Assembly: GCA_036936605.1 (NCBI GenBank)
Contig: JAUPFV010000001.1
Coordinates: forward strand, 157,265,187 to 157,329,186
DNA length: 64,000 nucleotides
Origin: Limnanthes douglasii subsp. nivea
Lineage: Eukaryota > Streptophyta > Magnoliopsida > Brassicales > Limnanthaceae
Direction: 5' to 3'
In this document: piece after piece, positions 49,741-61,100 of the stretch
Layout of the letters: each line of letters begins with the position of its first letter
Position numbering within the stretch: position 1 is the stretch's first letter
The notes under the pieces: model-generated
What the model saw: the letters and a program-made list of their open reading frames with translations, nothing else
The model's database searches: none
What the model was told of the DNA's origin: nothing
Program-made: the position numbers and the translations under genes

Positions 49741-50982
49741 ATCTTACAAAATGTCTACACATGTTCGTCTGTTATGACCAGATTTACGACAACAAGAACA
49801 CATTATCTTACGAATACTTAATTCTCCTCTAGATGGAATTCTTTATTTCTTAGGTCGTCCAGCTCTCATTTTAAAAACTAGAGAAAAATGATCTGGAGAA
49901 GTTGTTGAAGTAGATCAGTGACCAAAAGTAGTAAATGTAGTTATACCATATGAATATGTTGCCTTATAAGAACTTACAAAATAGCATGGCTCAACATATT
50001 TCATACGAATCTGCATCTATATAAAATATTGCAGCTACAACATGAGAACAAGGAAAACACTCATGTTGCCACAAACCACAAAAACAACTACGTACACTAA
50101 GATCAACAAGCATAACAGGATCACAAAACACTTCATGCAAAAAAGGAGTAGACGAATGAACTATCCATGGACGACCTTCTTCCACATTAGCTTTAAACTT
50201 TTGATCACATTCAGGACACAAATCACTAGTCTAATGTTCAGCATCACCAAAACGTCTCGAAATTTGACTCATTTCTAAAACTTTAATCCTATCAATTAAA
50301 TCCAGTATAGGGAAACCACAAAATTTTTAACTTGATTTTTAAAAGATTCAACTGGAGTAGATTCCATAGAACCATACCTCTTGCCTTTGAAAAAAGCACA
50401 AGCATATTTCTCAGGAGATAAAATTTACAAAACAATTCAACCTTCTCATCTCCCTGCTTAAGTAATTTATCCATATATTGATTAAACAAATTCATATTAG
50501 AAGCATATGCACATCTTTTAAACAGTTTAACCATAGTATCCTTAAATATCATCGGTGTAGACCTTAAGACAATTTGAAAATATAGCAGATAGAGCAGTAA
50601 CAATACCTAAATGACGATCACTAATAAATATGATTTCGCGATCCAAAAAATGAGTTTCAACATCTCCAAAAACCATAACCAATTCTCAGTATCTTCAGAC
50701 GAAACAATACTAAATGCAACAGGGAAAATACCTGCAACAAATATATAGAATAAAACATAGTATAAGTGACTCATTATAAGAGGTTTCACAAGTATCAGTT
50801 ACTGATATAGATATGTTTCGTTGCTATCTCGTTAATCATATACTATAGGTGTTTCACATCTATCTCGTTAATCATAAATTACACATGTCGCATCTATCAC
50901 GTTATTTATTCAGAACGTTTAGCATCCATCTCTTTGTTATTCATCTCCAATCCTATTTTTCACAGATTTATATATAACATAG

Positions 50983-53900
50983 TTTTTTTTTGGAAAAATT
51001 AACTTTATTACTAAATTGAAATAATACAAATGTTAGAGGAGCCAAATTAGACTTAATTAACAAATGAAGGACTATAGGTAATAAACCCGAATCTAAATAA
51101 ACAGAATTAGGTAGGGGTCTTCGATTCACTTCTCGAACAGATCTCCATTACAACTCCAAGCTTCTCCATCTTCGCCTTCTCCTCGACCAGATTAGCCATG
51201 CAACGGACAATAACGAATCTCTATCAAAGCTTGAACAACAAGCACCCTAACACCTTTCAATCGACTACTCAGATACAAAAGCCTCAAATTAACTCCACAA
51301 ATCACTAGACCAATCTAGAATGAAAATCTTAGCAGCCTTACAGCAAATCAGAATTCACCAACACCAAATAGATTTGAAAAGAATCACTTTTCCAAGCAAT
51401 TATCAATTAAGCTGAAGAAGAGCTTACATAGCCTACACCCAGGCTCTCAAGGAGCGCAATCGCTAACAAAGTGGATAGGGCATTGAAATGGGAAAAATAT
51501 GTTTTCTCTTTGCATTCCAATGTCTATTTTGTTAGCCAATCAGTGGGGCTATTCTGCAAATGATAGACATACGAAATCAACATTGAAGGTAATAGCAGAT
51601 TTCTGCAAATTTCGATTATAGACTTTAGATACCATGGGTTCTTCTTCTTTTCTAGAATATTGGTTAGAGTCATACATTTGGTCTCAATGTCGATATTAAC
51701 CCAATTGTTCTCTCTACAGATCAGGAGATCCTCAAGCAACGCTCTGGTTTCAGCAACCAAAGGCGTTTGCTTGCCAAAGAAATTACTAGAACCGCTGATG
51801 ATAGTCCCTTCACTGTCTATAAAGATCATAGCGCCACAAGCTTCTCCATTGCTGAGGCAGGAAGCATCCACATTAAGCTTCAACCTGCCAGGCACAGGGG
51901 CAACCCATTTAAGATAAGTGATTCTTTTCCTTTCAATTTGATAGGAGTGACAGCCTAATGTTAAACCGCCATCCTGGACGTTTGTCCAATGTTTTCTAGT
52001 TAGAACAATAGAAATGTCAAGACCTAAAATGATTTAGTAATTAAATTGATAGAAGCATAAACACTAATTTCACACCCTTTAAATTTAAAACTATTTCTAC
52101 TTTTCCAAATCACCCAACAGATTAATGCTGGTAGAAGATGAGTTATATGAACTTTAAGGTTTGATGACCAAAACCAGTTATAAATCAAGTTCCTTAGAGT
52201 CATGTATCTTTCAATTCTTATATTGAAAATATTACTGAAGTGACGCCAAAGAGTCCAAACATAAGAACAATTAACAAAAATATGTTTTATATCTCCACAG
52301 TTAGCACAAAATTAACATTTTGATGCTAACTGTAAATGCATCTTTTGTAAAACAGAATCAATAGGAATAAAATTTTGAGTAAGTTTCCAAAGTAAGAATG
52401 AAAAATTCATTGGGGTGATAGTAGACCAAATTTTTCCTGTTAAAACAAGAAAGTCTTCTACATTTCCTTATAGAATTCCAAGTGCACTTCATATTAAAAT
52501 TATGATCAGGAGATAAATCCCAAATCATAATATCATTTTTGCCATTATCTAATCTGAACTTGCTGATTTGTTTACTCTATCATCAGGAACATCATTTGCT
52601 AAGAAAACCAAATTTCAAGAACCATCTTTGCAGAAAGAGCTGACACTAGCATCAATGAACCATCTGTTCTCAGGGAGCCTATAATCCGGAATGGGCGTCC
52701 AATGATGCCAATTCTCATACCAAAAGTCCATATCTCCACGACCAAAAGAAGCCATTCAATATTATTCTCAGCCACATCCTTAATGCCTACAAGACGATTC
52801 CAGGTTAGTGATCCTTTCATTTTAAAATTTTCTTTCAAATGGGGAGATATTCCGTTATAGATATCATGTATGATTCTGGACCAGAGACTCACCCTCTTAT
52901 GATAAACAAACCACAGTTTTTTAGAGAAGGTGCTCTGAATATTAGCTAGTTTTCTGATATTTAGACCACCTTCATTTAAAGGAAAGAAAAGTTTATCCCA
53001 AGAAGTCTAGTGAACTGATTGTTAATTAACTTTTGACCTCCATAAAAATTTGTTAAAGATTTTTTCAATCCTTTTAATGACACAACTAGGAATAATAGAT
53101 TTTTGCATCAAAAAATAAGTGATAGACATAAGAATAGTAGTTATCAAAGAAAATCTTCCCCCATAGGATAAGAACTTAGAATCCCACTTCATGATCTTTG
53201 AATTGATTTTGTCAAGCATTGGATCATAATTTTTTGCTTTATTGTTGATGTGCAAGGTGATACCCAGGTCACAAGTACGAAGGAAGTTACTGATCTTGCA
53301 TTGGTGTAGCCTAGAAGAGGTAATAATTTTTGTTTTCCCTTTGTTAATAATCTACCCTGAAACTAATTGATACTTGTCTAAGAAACCACTTATAATGTCA
53401 ATAGTTTTAGGAAGGCAGTTAGTATAAATAATGATGTTATCTGCAAGAGCAGTACAAAGAACCAGAATTCTGGTTCTAGAGGCATAGAATGTAACAACAT
53501 CTCAAGACCTCTAATTAAGAACTCTTCTCCAAAAATAAAGAGGCTTGGAGACAAGGGATCACCTTGCCTCAAGCCTCTTTTAGAATGGAGCTAGTAGAAA
53601 ACCCAAAGAGACTAAGAACTTTAAGAAAAGAAAGAGAAGGACATTCTGTCAAATGTTTTTGACATGTCCAACTAAATCATTATATTCCCTTTACTAGATT
53701 TCCTATTAATATCATAGGCCATTTTCTTAGCAATTAGAATATTTTCGTGAATTGACCTAATCTTTACAAAAGCAGCCTGATTGTTTGAGATTAGATTATG
53801 CAGAATATTAGATAACCTAGTGTTAATAAGCTTAGAGAAGATCATATTAAGCATAGTGCACATGCTAATTGGCCTATAATTACTCCAATTAACAGGATTA

Positions 53901-55690
53901 AGGTTCTTAGAAATCAAACTTATTCTAGTGGCAAACCTACCCAAAGGCATATTGTTACCAAGAATAAAAGAGTTTATAGTAGAACATAAGTAATTTTTAA
54001 TAATACTCCAACAGATTTTATAAAAAGAATTATTAGAACCATCAAGACCTGCAGCGCTATCAATCTTCATGTTATTAATGATATCCCATATTTCCTCTTT
54101 ATTTGCAGGTTTCATCAGAAGAACATTGTCTTCATCAGAAACCATCTTAGGAATAACATAAAAAATGGCACTGCCCATCAAAGCCTCCTCCTCCTCTTTG
54201 CTGCTATAAGAATCACAACTCAGGTAAAAAGTAAAGTAATTAGTAATTGACATATAAATACTAGTATCATCATAATACCAAAAACCCTCATCTTTAATAC
54301 CCCTTATAGTATTCCTCCTTCTCTTTTTATCAAGATGAGAATGATAGAACTTAGAATTACAATCAGCCTCTTTAAGCCAAGTATTAATACACTTCTGCCT
54401 CCAAAATACCTCCTCAGTCCTCAAAGCTTTTAAATGCATAGAAATGGCCCTCTTAAGATTAGCATTTGAAATGGAGTCATTCTCTCTCAAATGAATAGCA
54501 CCCATCTTATCAACATTGATTTCAACCTCAATGACTTTACTGAAAACATTACCAAACTGATTTATATTCCACACCTTCAAACAACTCTTAAGTCTTTTAA
54601 GCTTAAACCAGAACACTTCATTAGGCATTGTATTAATATTAAGCTTCCAGTTTTGTTCAACAGTCTTGAGAAAAGAATCATTAATTGACCAAGCATTTAA
54701 ATATTTAAAACTCTTTTTATTATTGTTGCCATTATTACTTATATTAGAAAAGGAAATGAGAAGGGGTATATGGTCACAACAAGTTTTGACCATGCTGATA
54801 ACATGCGTGAAACTGAAAAGGTTAGACTATTTAGTGTTAAACAAAACACGGTCTAATCTTTTCCATTTCATGTTTTTGTTCCATCTAAATTTGAAGCCAA
54901 CCACACTAGCATCTTCAAGGTGGCAATCACTGATGACATTCACAAAGCCTTCTATACTATTCCGAGAAAGAGAAGTACAACCTATTTGCTCCTCCACAGA
55001 AGCCACCACATTGAAGTCACCACAGGTGAGCTAAGAATTATTTTTAGTAGAAAAATTCCTAAGCTTATCCCACAAAGCACCTCTCTGAATTCTATCATAC
55101 GTAGCATAACCCACAGTAAGCTAAAACATACTATCAACCCCAGGATAATTAACCTCCCTGTGAAAACATTGCTCATGGTTGTCAAGAACATTAATACTGA
55201 TATCTTTAGCCTAGAAAACCCAAATTTTGTTAGTAGTATTAGCAGAAAAATTAGGAAACCCAAGCCTAGAAGCAACATCATTTTCAATCTCAAGCTTAGT
55301 CATGGGCTCCTGAATAGCCAAAATTTTGATCTTTTCCTTAAAAATGATATCCTTAAGTCTACCAATAGTAGATTTATTATTAACACCACGCGCATTCCAG
55401 TTTAAAACTCTAATCATGATCAGAAACTGACTTGTTTTTCTTCTTGATCCTTGAGAAGTGCATAGATTTGAGAACCCTTTTACTTGGCCTTTTTCCTTTG
55501 TTAACAGCTTTCAGTTTCTTTTGCAGAGTGTTGCTAAATCCTTGATCAATAGGTCAACTTAAGAAAATTTTACCAACATGAGAGGAACACTCACTTCCAA
55601 TATTACCATGTTTAGGTGAGTTTCTAACAGAAAGATGATTACTAGAGTCTTGTGAAATCTTTAAATCAACATCTTTATTCAGATTTTAAA
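50983..55690 (-). mobile_element. LINE retrotransposon (LINE 1) inserted in the MULE intron
   Basis: A T run at 50983-50991 marks the poly-A end of a minus-strand LINE. Imperfect target duplications flank it: tatataacatag (50971-50982) and tctataacacag (55691-55702). The right end falls inside or just before the endonuclease ORF, so the copy is slightly 5'-truncated (4.7 kb). It contains none of the 15-bp motifs, confirming that it is a later insertion. Confidence 0.85.
51524..55417 (-). pseudogene. LINE 1 endonuclease-RT-RNase H polyprotein, broken
   Basis: Starts MIRVLNWNARGVNNKSTIGR at 55417, the usual opening of plant LINE ORF2. The endonuclease keeps AIQEP, CGDFNVV and DHIPLL. The longest open piece (54793-53672) spans the end of the endonuclease and the RT fingers (SAAGLDGSNNSFYK, WSNYRPISMC, NNQAAFVKIRSIHENIL). 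RT continues with MRQGDPLSPSLFIF at 53572; the catalytic box near 53430 reads LADN instead of YADD. A zinc-binding CANCGDIKHIFVNC lies near 52275-52320, and RNase H with LKLNVDASC is at 51895-51524. Stops at 55211 and 53672 plus frameshifts prevent expression. It is better preserved than LINE 2. Confidence 0.85.
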
Positions 55691-56839
55691 TCTATAACAC
55701 AGTTAAAGATAGCATCTATTCTAATATAAATAAAACTTACCATTGTTACTATCTTTGCCTATAGCAGATATCAAAACTCCATTATATTATCCCGTTAACA
55801 AAGTCTCATCAACAAATAAAACTTGACGACAAGAATTGAAACCATAGTGGCAAGACCCAAATGCTACGAAGCATCGCTTGAACACATTGGTTTCCGAAGA
55901 ATACTCCCGTGTGTAATCACTGTTGTATCAATAACCTTCAATGTTTTAAAATAATTCTTAAGGAGTTTATAAAAAGTTGAACTATCTCCATATACAACCC
56001 TCCTAGTTTTTTCTATAGCAAGCCATGAAACACGGTAAGAAATATCTAAACCGTAATCATTTTTTAAATATAATTTCACGTTAACATCAAGTCTCATACT
56101 CACACAATCACGTATTTAATTTCCAATCAAATCAGATGACATATGCCTTTTATTTTCTTTGCTAAAACCAGTTCCACATGTATGAGTTTCGACATACTTG
56201 TTAATAATAAAAAAACCGGTAGACCTCTCTTGTTTAGCATAAAGTCTCCAATGATAGCCCTTTGAATCTTTTTTTCATGCAATAAACAGTTACTCTTTGT
56301 TTATTGTTATGCAAATATTTAAAAGAAAAACCTTTTTGTAAAGCCAACCGACTAACAGCTAATCTTAAACCTACTGCTCCATTTTCAAAAACCTGCCCAA
56401 CACCACTAATTTCATTAACCCTACCAACAGTAGCAAGTGCTTTGTGTTTGTGACTAATAGCATTAACACCAGAAATTTCACCAGTTTCTCCACAAATAAT
56501 ATCTTCATTTGAAACTTCAAATATACTTTCAACAGTTTCTCTAATATTATCACCAATAATAACATAACCTCCAACTTAATAGTAACACTTGAAACACCCA
56601 AACTATCAACAAATGATACCAAAGCAATTAAATCACCATCACAACCTAAGATAACGTTTTCTAGATCACCACAAGAGTATCTTAATTTGAATTTATCCCA
56701 AACCAACGTATCATATCTACTTAAAACAAATTTAACAACATCTTCAAACTCATCAAACAAACCAAGATCACAAATTGCAAGCTCCCCATTGAGTTTAAAA
56801 TTCACATTATACTACTACACATCGCGTACCTGCATTAGA

Positions 56840-57065
56840 CAAGGGTTTCGCATCTATCATTAGTAAACAATACAAGAGTTCTGTCTCTATCTGTAAAACA
56901 CGTTTCGCATCTTCTCGAACAATAACATTACTATTTCGCATCTTCATGAATAAAAAAAATTAACGTTTCGCATCTACTAAAAGACATGTTTCATCAACCG
57001 TTCCAGAAAAAACCTACACATTTCGCAACTATCACTAAGTTGATTGAAAAACTTTTCGCATCTCC
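56840..57065 (+). repeat. Dispersed 15-bp motif array, right end
   Basis: About seven further copies, still in plus orientation: gggtttcgcatctatc, cgtttcgcatcttctcg, cgtttcgcatctacta, catttcgcaactatc and others. They lie just upstream of the transposase start codon at 56805, that is, in its probable promoter or leader. Confidence 0.85.
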
Positions 57066-57399
57066 TTCGTAGAAACACAGAACAATTACGTGCAGACTAA
57101 AAACTTATAAAAACTAACACACAGACTCAAAATCAACGAAAAACTAATTCTAATGACACAAATATACTACATTATCAACGTAAAATAACATATGAATACT
57201 AAAAACAGAACAAAAAAACAGATCGACTAACCTAATACATAGAAATATAAACTCGAATTCTACACCTATAGCAAAAAACTAACTACGAAATCAACTTGAA
57301 CAATATCAAAATCAACAAAAAACAATAAAAATACAAGAAATCGATTAAGAATGGAGAATTACTTAAGATAGTAAAAATATATGAAATTATGAATCTTAA

Positions 57400-58159
57400 A
57401 TTGATAATACTTTGGGTACTTGATTTTAAATGATACTTTACCCTCGATTAATATAGTTTAAACTTAAAATTTTAATGGTAGATGTCGTCGATATATTAAT
57501 CGCGTGGGTTGAATGTCTGAATTTTATAAAAAATAAATGGAGTTGAGACCCTGATAATAAAATTTAATTTTATATATTTACTAAAAGATATCAAGGGTAT
57601 TAAAAGTTAGATATTAAATGGTGATGGACAATTATATATAGTTATTAGTTACTAATAGATGATGTATTGAATACCGAAAATTAAATTTGGTTTTGGATAA
57701 CTAATATTACTTCCAGTATCTATGTATTCTTCTATAGCATTTAGAAGTGAGTTACGTGCATTGCTTATTCTAATACATTTTACTTAACTACCTAAGAAAA
57801 TACATAGTTAGTTCTATTGACAGGAATCAAAATCAAAGTCAACTGGATTCCTCATTATAAAAGACAACTTGAATAAGTTTGGTATCAACATCTACCACCA
57901 TGAGCTTTTGTGCATTATAATAAGCACAAGAAAATTGGCAAAACGTGACAAGCACATGACAGGAGAATGATAGGCAATATCGTGTTCTTTAGCATGTCAT
58001 TACATTGTTATTACATACTACTCATCTAATACTTATCTGGCAGTTGACGGAGTCCTTAAAGACATTTTTCATCTTATAGTCATCTGGCAACACAAGTTAT
58101 ATCGATCGCTCATTGTCGCCATTTTGTGTTTCTACAAAATCAAAAAACACAATAAAAGT
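57400..58159. other. Upstream region of receptor kinase gene 2
   Basis: AT-rich, noncoding. It includes the undetermined right end of the VANDAL-like element and the promoter of gene 2. W-box cores are listed separately. Confidence 0.5.
57837..57842 (-). promoter_or_regulatory. Candidate W-box (TTGACT on the minus strand)
   Basis: The plus strand reads agtcaa, about 320 bp upstream of the gene 2 start codon. A second WRKY-like core, TTGACG, lies at 58044-58049 on the plus strand. The short match is weak evidence. Confidence 0.25.
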
Positions 58160-61100
58160 ATGAAGATTGATCATTATTTTGTCTATCTATTAGTTGCTGC
58201 ATTTTCAGTAATAAATCTGGTCCAAGCTCAAAGTCAAAAAGGTATGAAAACTTGTGCAAGCGTATGATATGTTAGTATGAATTAACACGACTGTGAGTAT
58301 TTCTTATTTATTTTTGTGGTCGCGCAGGATTTATCAGCTTAGATTGTGGCTTAATTCCAAAAGACCTCACATACACAGAGAAAACAACAAATATAACCTA
58401 TACTTCTGATGCAAGCTACATCAACTATGGTGTCAGTAAGAGCATCAAATCGATACACAGAAGGGATTACCAGCAGCAAATGTGGTCTCTGAGAAGCTTT
58501 CCTGAAGGGATCCGAAACTGTTACCACTTTGACCTCACAAAGGGTCGAAGATATTTGATTGGTGCGAGGTTTCTGTATGGAGACTATGATGATCTAAACA
58601 AATCTCCCAGCTTTGATGTGTATTTAGGTCCTAACTTTTGGTCTTCAGTGGAGATAGAGGATGCCTCAACTTCTACTGGGTTGGCGATTACTCATGTCTT
58701 AGCATCAAACGGGTTACAAATATGCCTTGTAAAAACAGGAACCACCATACCTTTCATAACCGCAATCGAAATAAGACCTCTGCCAGATAATACATACATC
58801 ACTCAAACCGGATCACTGGTGCCCATGTGGAGGAATTATCATACAACCAATCTCGATGGGTTTATCAGGTTAGCTTCTTTTTGTTTGATATCATACTTGT
58901 TTGGTCAGCAGAACCATCGGTAAGAAAAAAAAATTGATATGGATTAGGGACGAAATACTTATAGATATGTTTTCAGAGAAAATTTACTTCTTTTTCTCTT
59001 TTACAGACATTACCAAAATAATTTTTAGGATACAAGTCCCGCCCCTATAATCTGTATATAAAACTACTTGTTTTACATAGCGTTAAATAGAATACTGATA
59101 TTCGAAAAATAATAAATTCATAGTTGTGAGATACTTTTAAATGAATAAAAAACAAATAGACTGAAACAACGAAAACATATATTTTAGACAAAATATGGGT
59201 TTTCTATACAGTTTCTTTTTGTTATTTTTTAAGCAAATGAATTTTTGATTAAAAAAATGGGTTACAAGCCCAATTGGGAACTATTCATTTGAACCAATAT
59301 GTCTTTTCAAATGGAAAAACGTACTTTTATGCGCACCTACTCTAAAGAGACGCAGACCGCAACATTAATGAAATCAACAGAAACATTCAAAGCTCTTAGC
59401 ATATCCTCGTGCAATGTGGTGCATAGTTGGCGCGGTGAGGCACTCCGCTATTAGGCAGCAGCATGGAATTTTATTATTTTGGAGGCCCTAAGATATAATT
59501 AAATCAACAGAAACATTCAAGCTCTTGCAGTATCATCGTGCACTATGGTGCATGGTCGGAATAGTTGTGTCACTCCACTAATAAGAAAGGCCAGAGTTTT
59601 TTTTGGTTTTAGTTTTTTTTTTTCACTAAATTTTATTGTCATACTAATTTTTCTTCAGACATCTAACCGGCCAATATTTAATCAAGTTTGAACAGTTTTT
59701 TATCTCACCGCTGCATATGTGATGCCCTTTTCACAATAAACTAAGTAAACTAAGAATTGTTTCAGGTTCGAAGAAGATATATATGATCGTAGATGGACTC
59801 CATATTTTGAGGACGACTGGACTCAGATAAGCACCACTAGTAATATCGATACAAGTAATATCTATAACCCACCACAACTCGCAATGAGAAATGCAGCCAC
59901 CCCTAAAAACAGTACTCGGCCTTTTAATTATACCATAATTGCTGATGATACTGTCCAAGGAAATACCACATCCCAGTTATACGTATATATGCACTTTGCG
60001 GAACTTGAACTACTAAAATCAAACGAGTCAAGACAATTCCAAATTACTTGCAACGGTGCACTCTTTTACAAACTTTTGAAACCTGATTACTTGAGTGTGA
60101 CTACTGTATACAACACTATAGCATTTAATCCCGTGGAAGGAAAGTACGACTTTGTATTTGAAAAGACTGAAACTTCAACCCATCCGCCTTTATTAAATGC
60201 AATCGAAGTTTATAAAACGATAGAATTCTCGCAGTTAGAAACAAATTCAATCGAAGGTATGTTAATATGCCTGTCCTTTCGCAATCAATTTTCACAAAGT
60301 ATCATTATTAATATTTATAGTCAACTATTACATACGTTCCAGTTGATGCCATGATGAACTTTAAAGGCGTATACGAAGTTGATAGAATTAGCTGGCAAGG
60401 AGATCCGTGTGCCCCGAAAACATACATGTGGGATGGAGTAAATTGCAGCTATATTCTGCACGATCCACCCCGGATCACATCCTTGTAAGTCTTAAGACTT
60501 TAGGTAACTTCTTAAGCAAGTTAATTATTAACATGACAATGCCTAACACAAATCAATATAGGAATGTGTCATCAAGCGGACTGAAAGGGGACATACCACC
60601 TTACATATCAAATCTTACACAATTAGAACATCTGTTAGTATCTTAACCCTTCGAACTCGATTTTTAGCAGCAGTGTCCTGTTACCATATATAATAGATGA
60701 TTGATCTATCCATGTCAAAATGGCAGGGACTTATCAAACAATAGTTTGACCGGAGAAGTGCCACCATTTCTAGCTCAGTTACAATTCTTAAAGTTTTTGT
60801 AAGTTGATTTGTTATAGTTTTGGAACTTTGTTTTTGTTCTGGCCTTATACTTAAATTTTTGTTCATTCTTTATAGAAACTTGAGCTCAAATCAGCTTAAT
60901 GGTTCAATTCCAGCAGCTCTCCTGGAAAAACAAAAGAAAGGATCACTGACATTCAGGTTTTGTAGAGTAACTAATCTTTTATAGTTTTTTTGTTTCAACT
61001 TTGAGTATGAATAAACTTCTTCATTTTCTATTTTACAATTAGGTGCTAACCATAGAAAGTATTGTTTTACTATATAAGAGAAGTGTCATGTTTTGGTATA

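Larger units (their letters stand above)
42010..50935 (+). repeat. Dispersed 15-bp motif array, main part
   Basis: Consensus close to GGTTTCGCATCTATC, about 65 copies by eye, all in this orientation. Examples: 42063, 42233, 42355, 43254, 44624, 44701, 46246, 46457, 49502, 49576, 49615, 49649. They fall in clusters at 42.0-42.5, 43.15-43.45, 44.57-44.92, 45.9-46.5, 47.7-47.8, 48.1-48.26, 49.3-49.66 and 50.78-50.94 kb, typically 25-45 bp apart. The clusters sit between exons or genes. Common variants replace CG by CA or TG (TTTCACATC, TTTTGCATC). The intervening bases are not conserved, so this is not an ordinary tandem repeat. Confidence 0.9.
49740..56805 (-). pseudogene. MuDR-type transposase (VANA-like), decayed
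   Basis: Starts at 56805 (MNFKLNGELAICDLGLFDEF). The conserved MuDR region lies at 55864-56103 (DISYRVSWLAIEKTRRVVYG). DDE core: VDETLL near 55820 carries the first Asp; GKDSNN ends at a GTAAG donor (55736-55740), and the next exon from 50731 reads IFPVAFSIVSSEDTENWL. The intron (50732-55740) holds motif copies and a LINE. Further on, a SWIM zinc finger (CFCGLWQHECFPCSHVVAAI) lies at 49991-50221 and a CCHC knuckle (CSCCRKSGHNRRTC) near 49755-49800. Stops occur between several blocks (after SSDAS at 55864, near 50604 and 50292), so the gene is probably inactive. The enzyme would cut and rejoin the element's ends. Confidence 0.8.
41290..57400. mobile_element. Large VANDAL-like Mutator element
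   Basis: A two-direction gene layout: plus-strand ULP1-type protease gene (about 42.8-47.6 kb), small acidic plus-strand frame (48.7-49.0 kb) and minus-strand MuDR transposase (56.8 down to 49.7 kb). Transposase plus ULP1 protein is the layout of VANDAL/Kaonashi-type MULEs. A short motif repeats about 70 times across its noncoding parts and nowhere outside, which helps define its extent (42.0-57.1 kb). I found no long terminal inverted repeats; VANDALs commonly lack them. Ends are therefore estimates. A LINE (50983-55690) is inserted in the transposase intron. Confidence 0.75.

Noticed and set aside
42010..57065. Reading the repeated motif as a CRISPR-like array or ordinary satellite
   Set aside because: Motif copies vary, spacing is irregular, the bases between are not spacers of constant length, and clusters alternate with exons. 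The setting is a eukaryotic transposon.
41290..57700. Terminal inverted repeats of the large Mutator-like element
   Set aside because: I compared both flanks by eye and found no convincing long inverted match. VANDAL-type elements often lack them, so the ends stay approximate.
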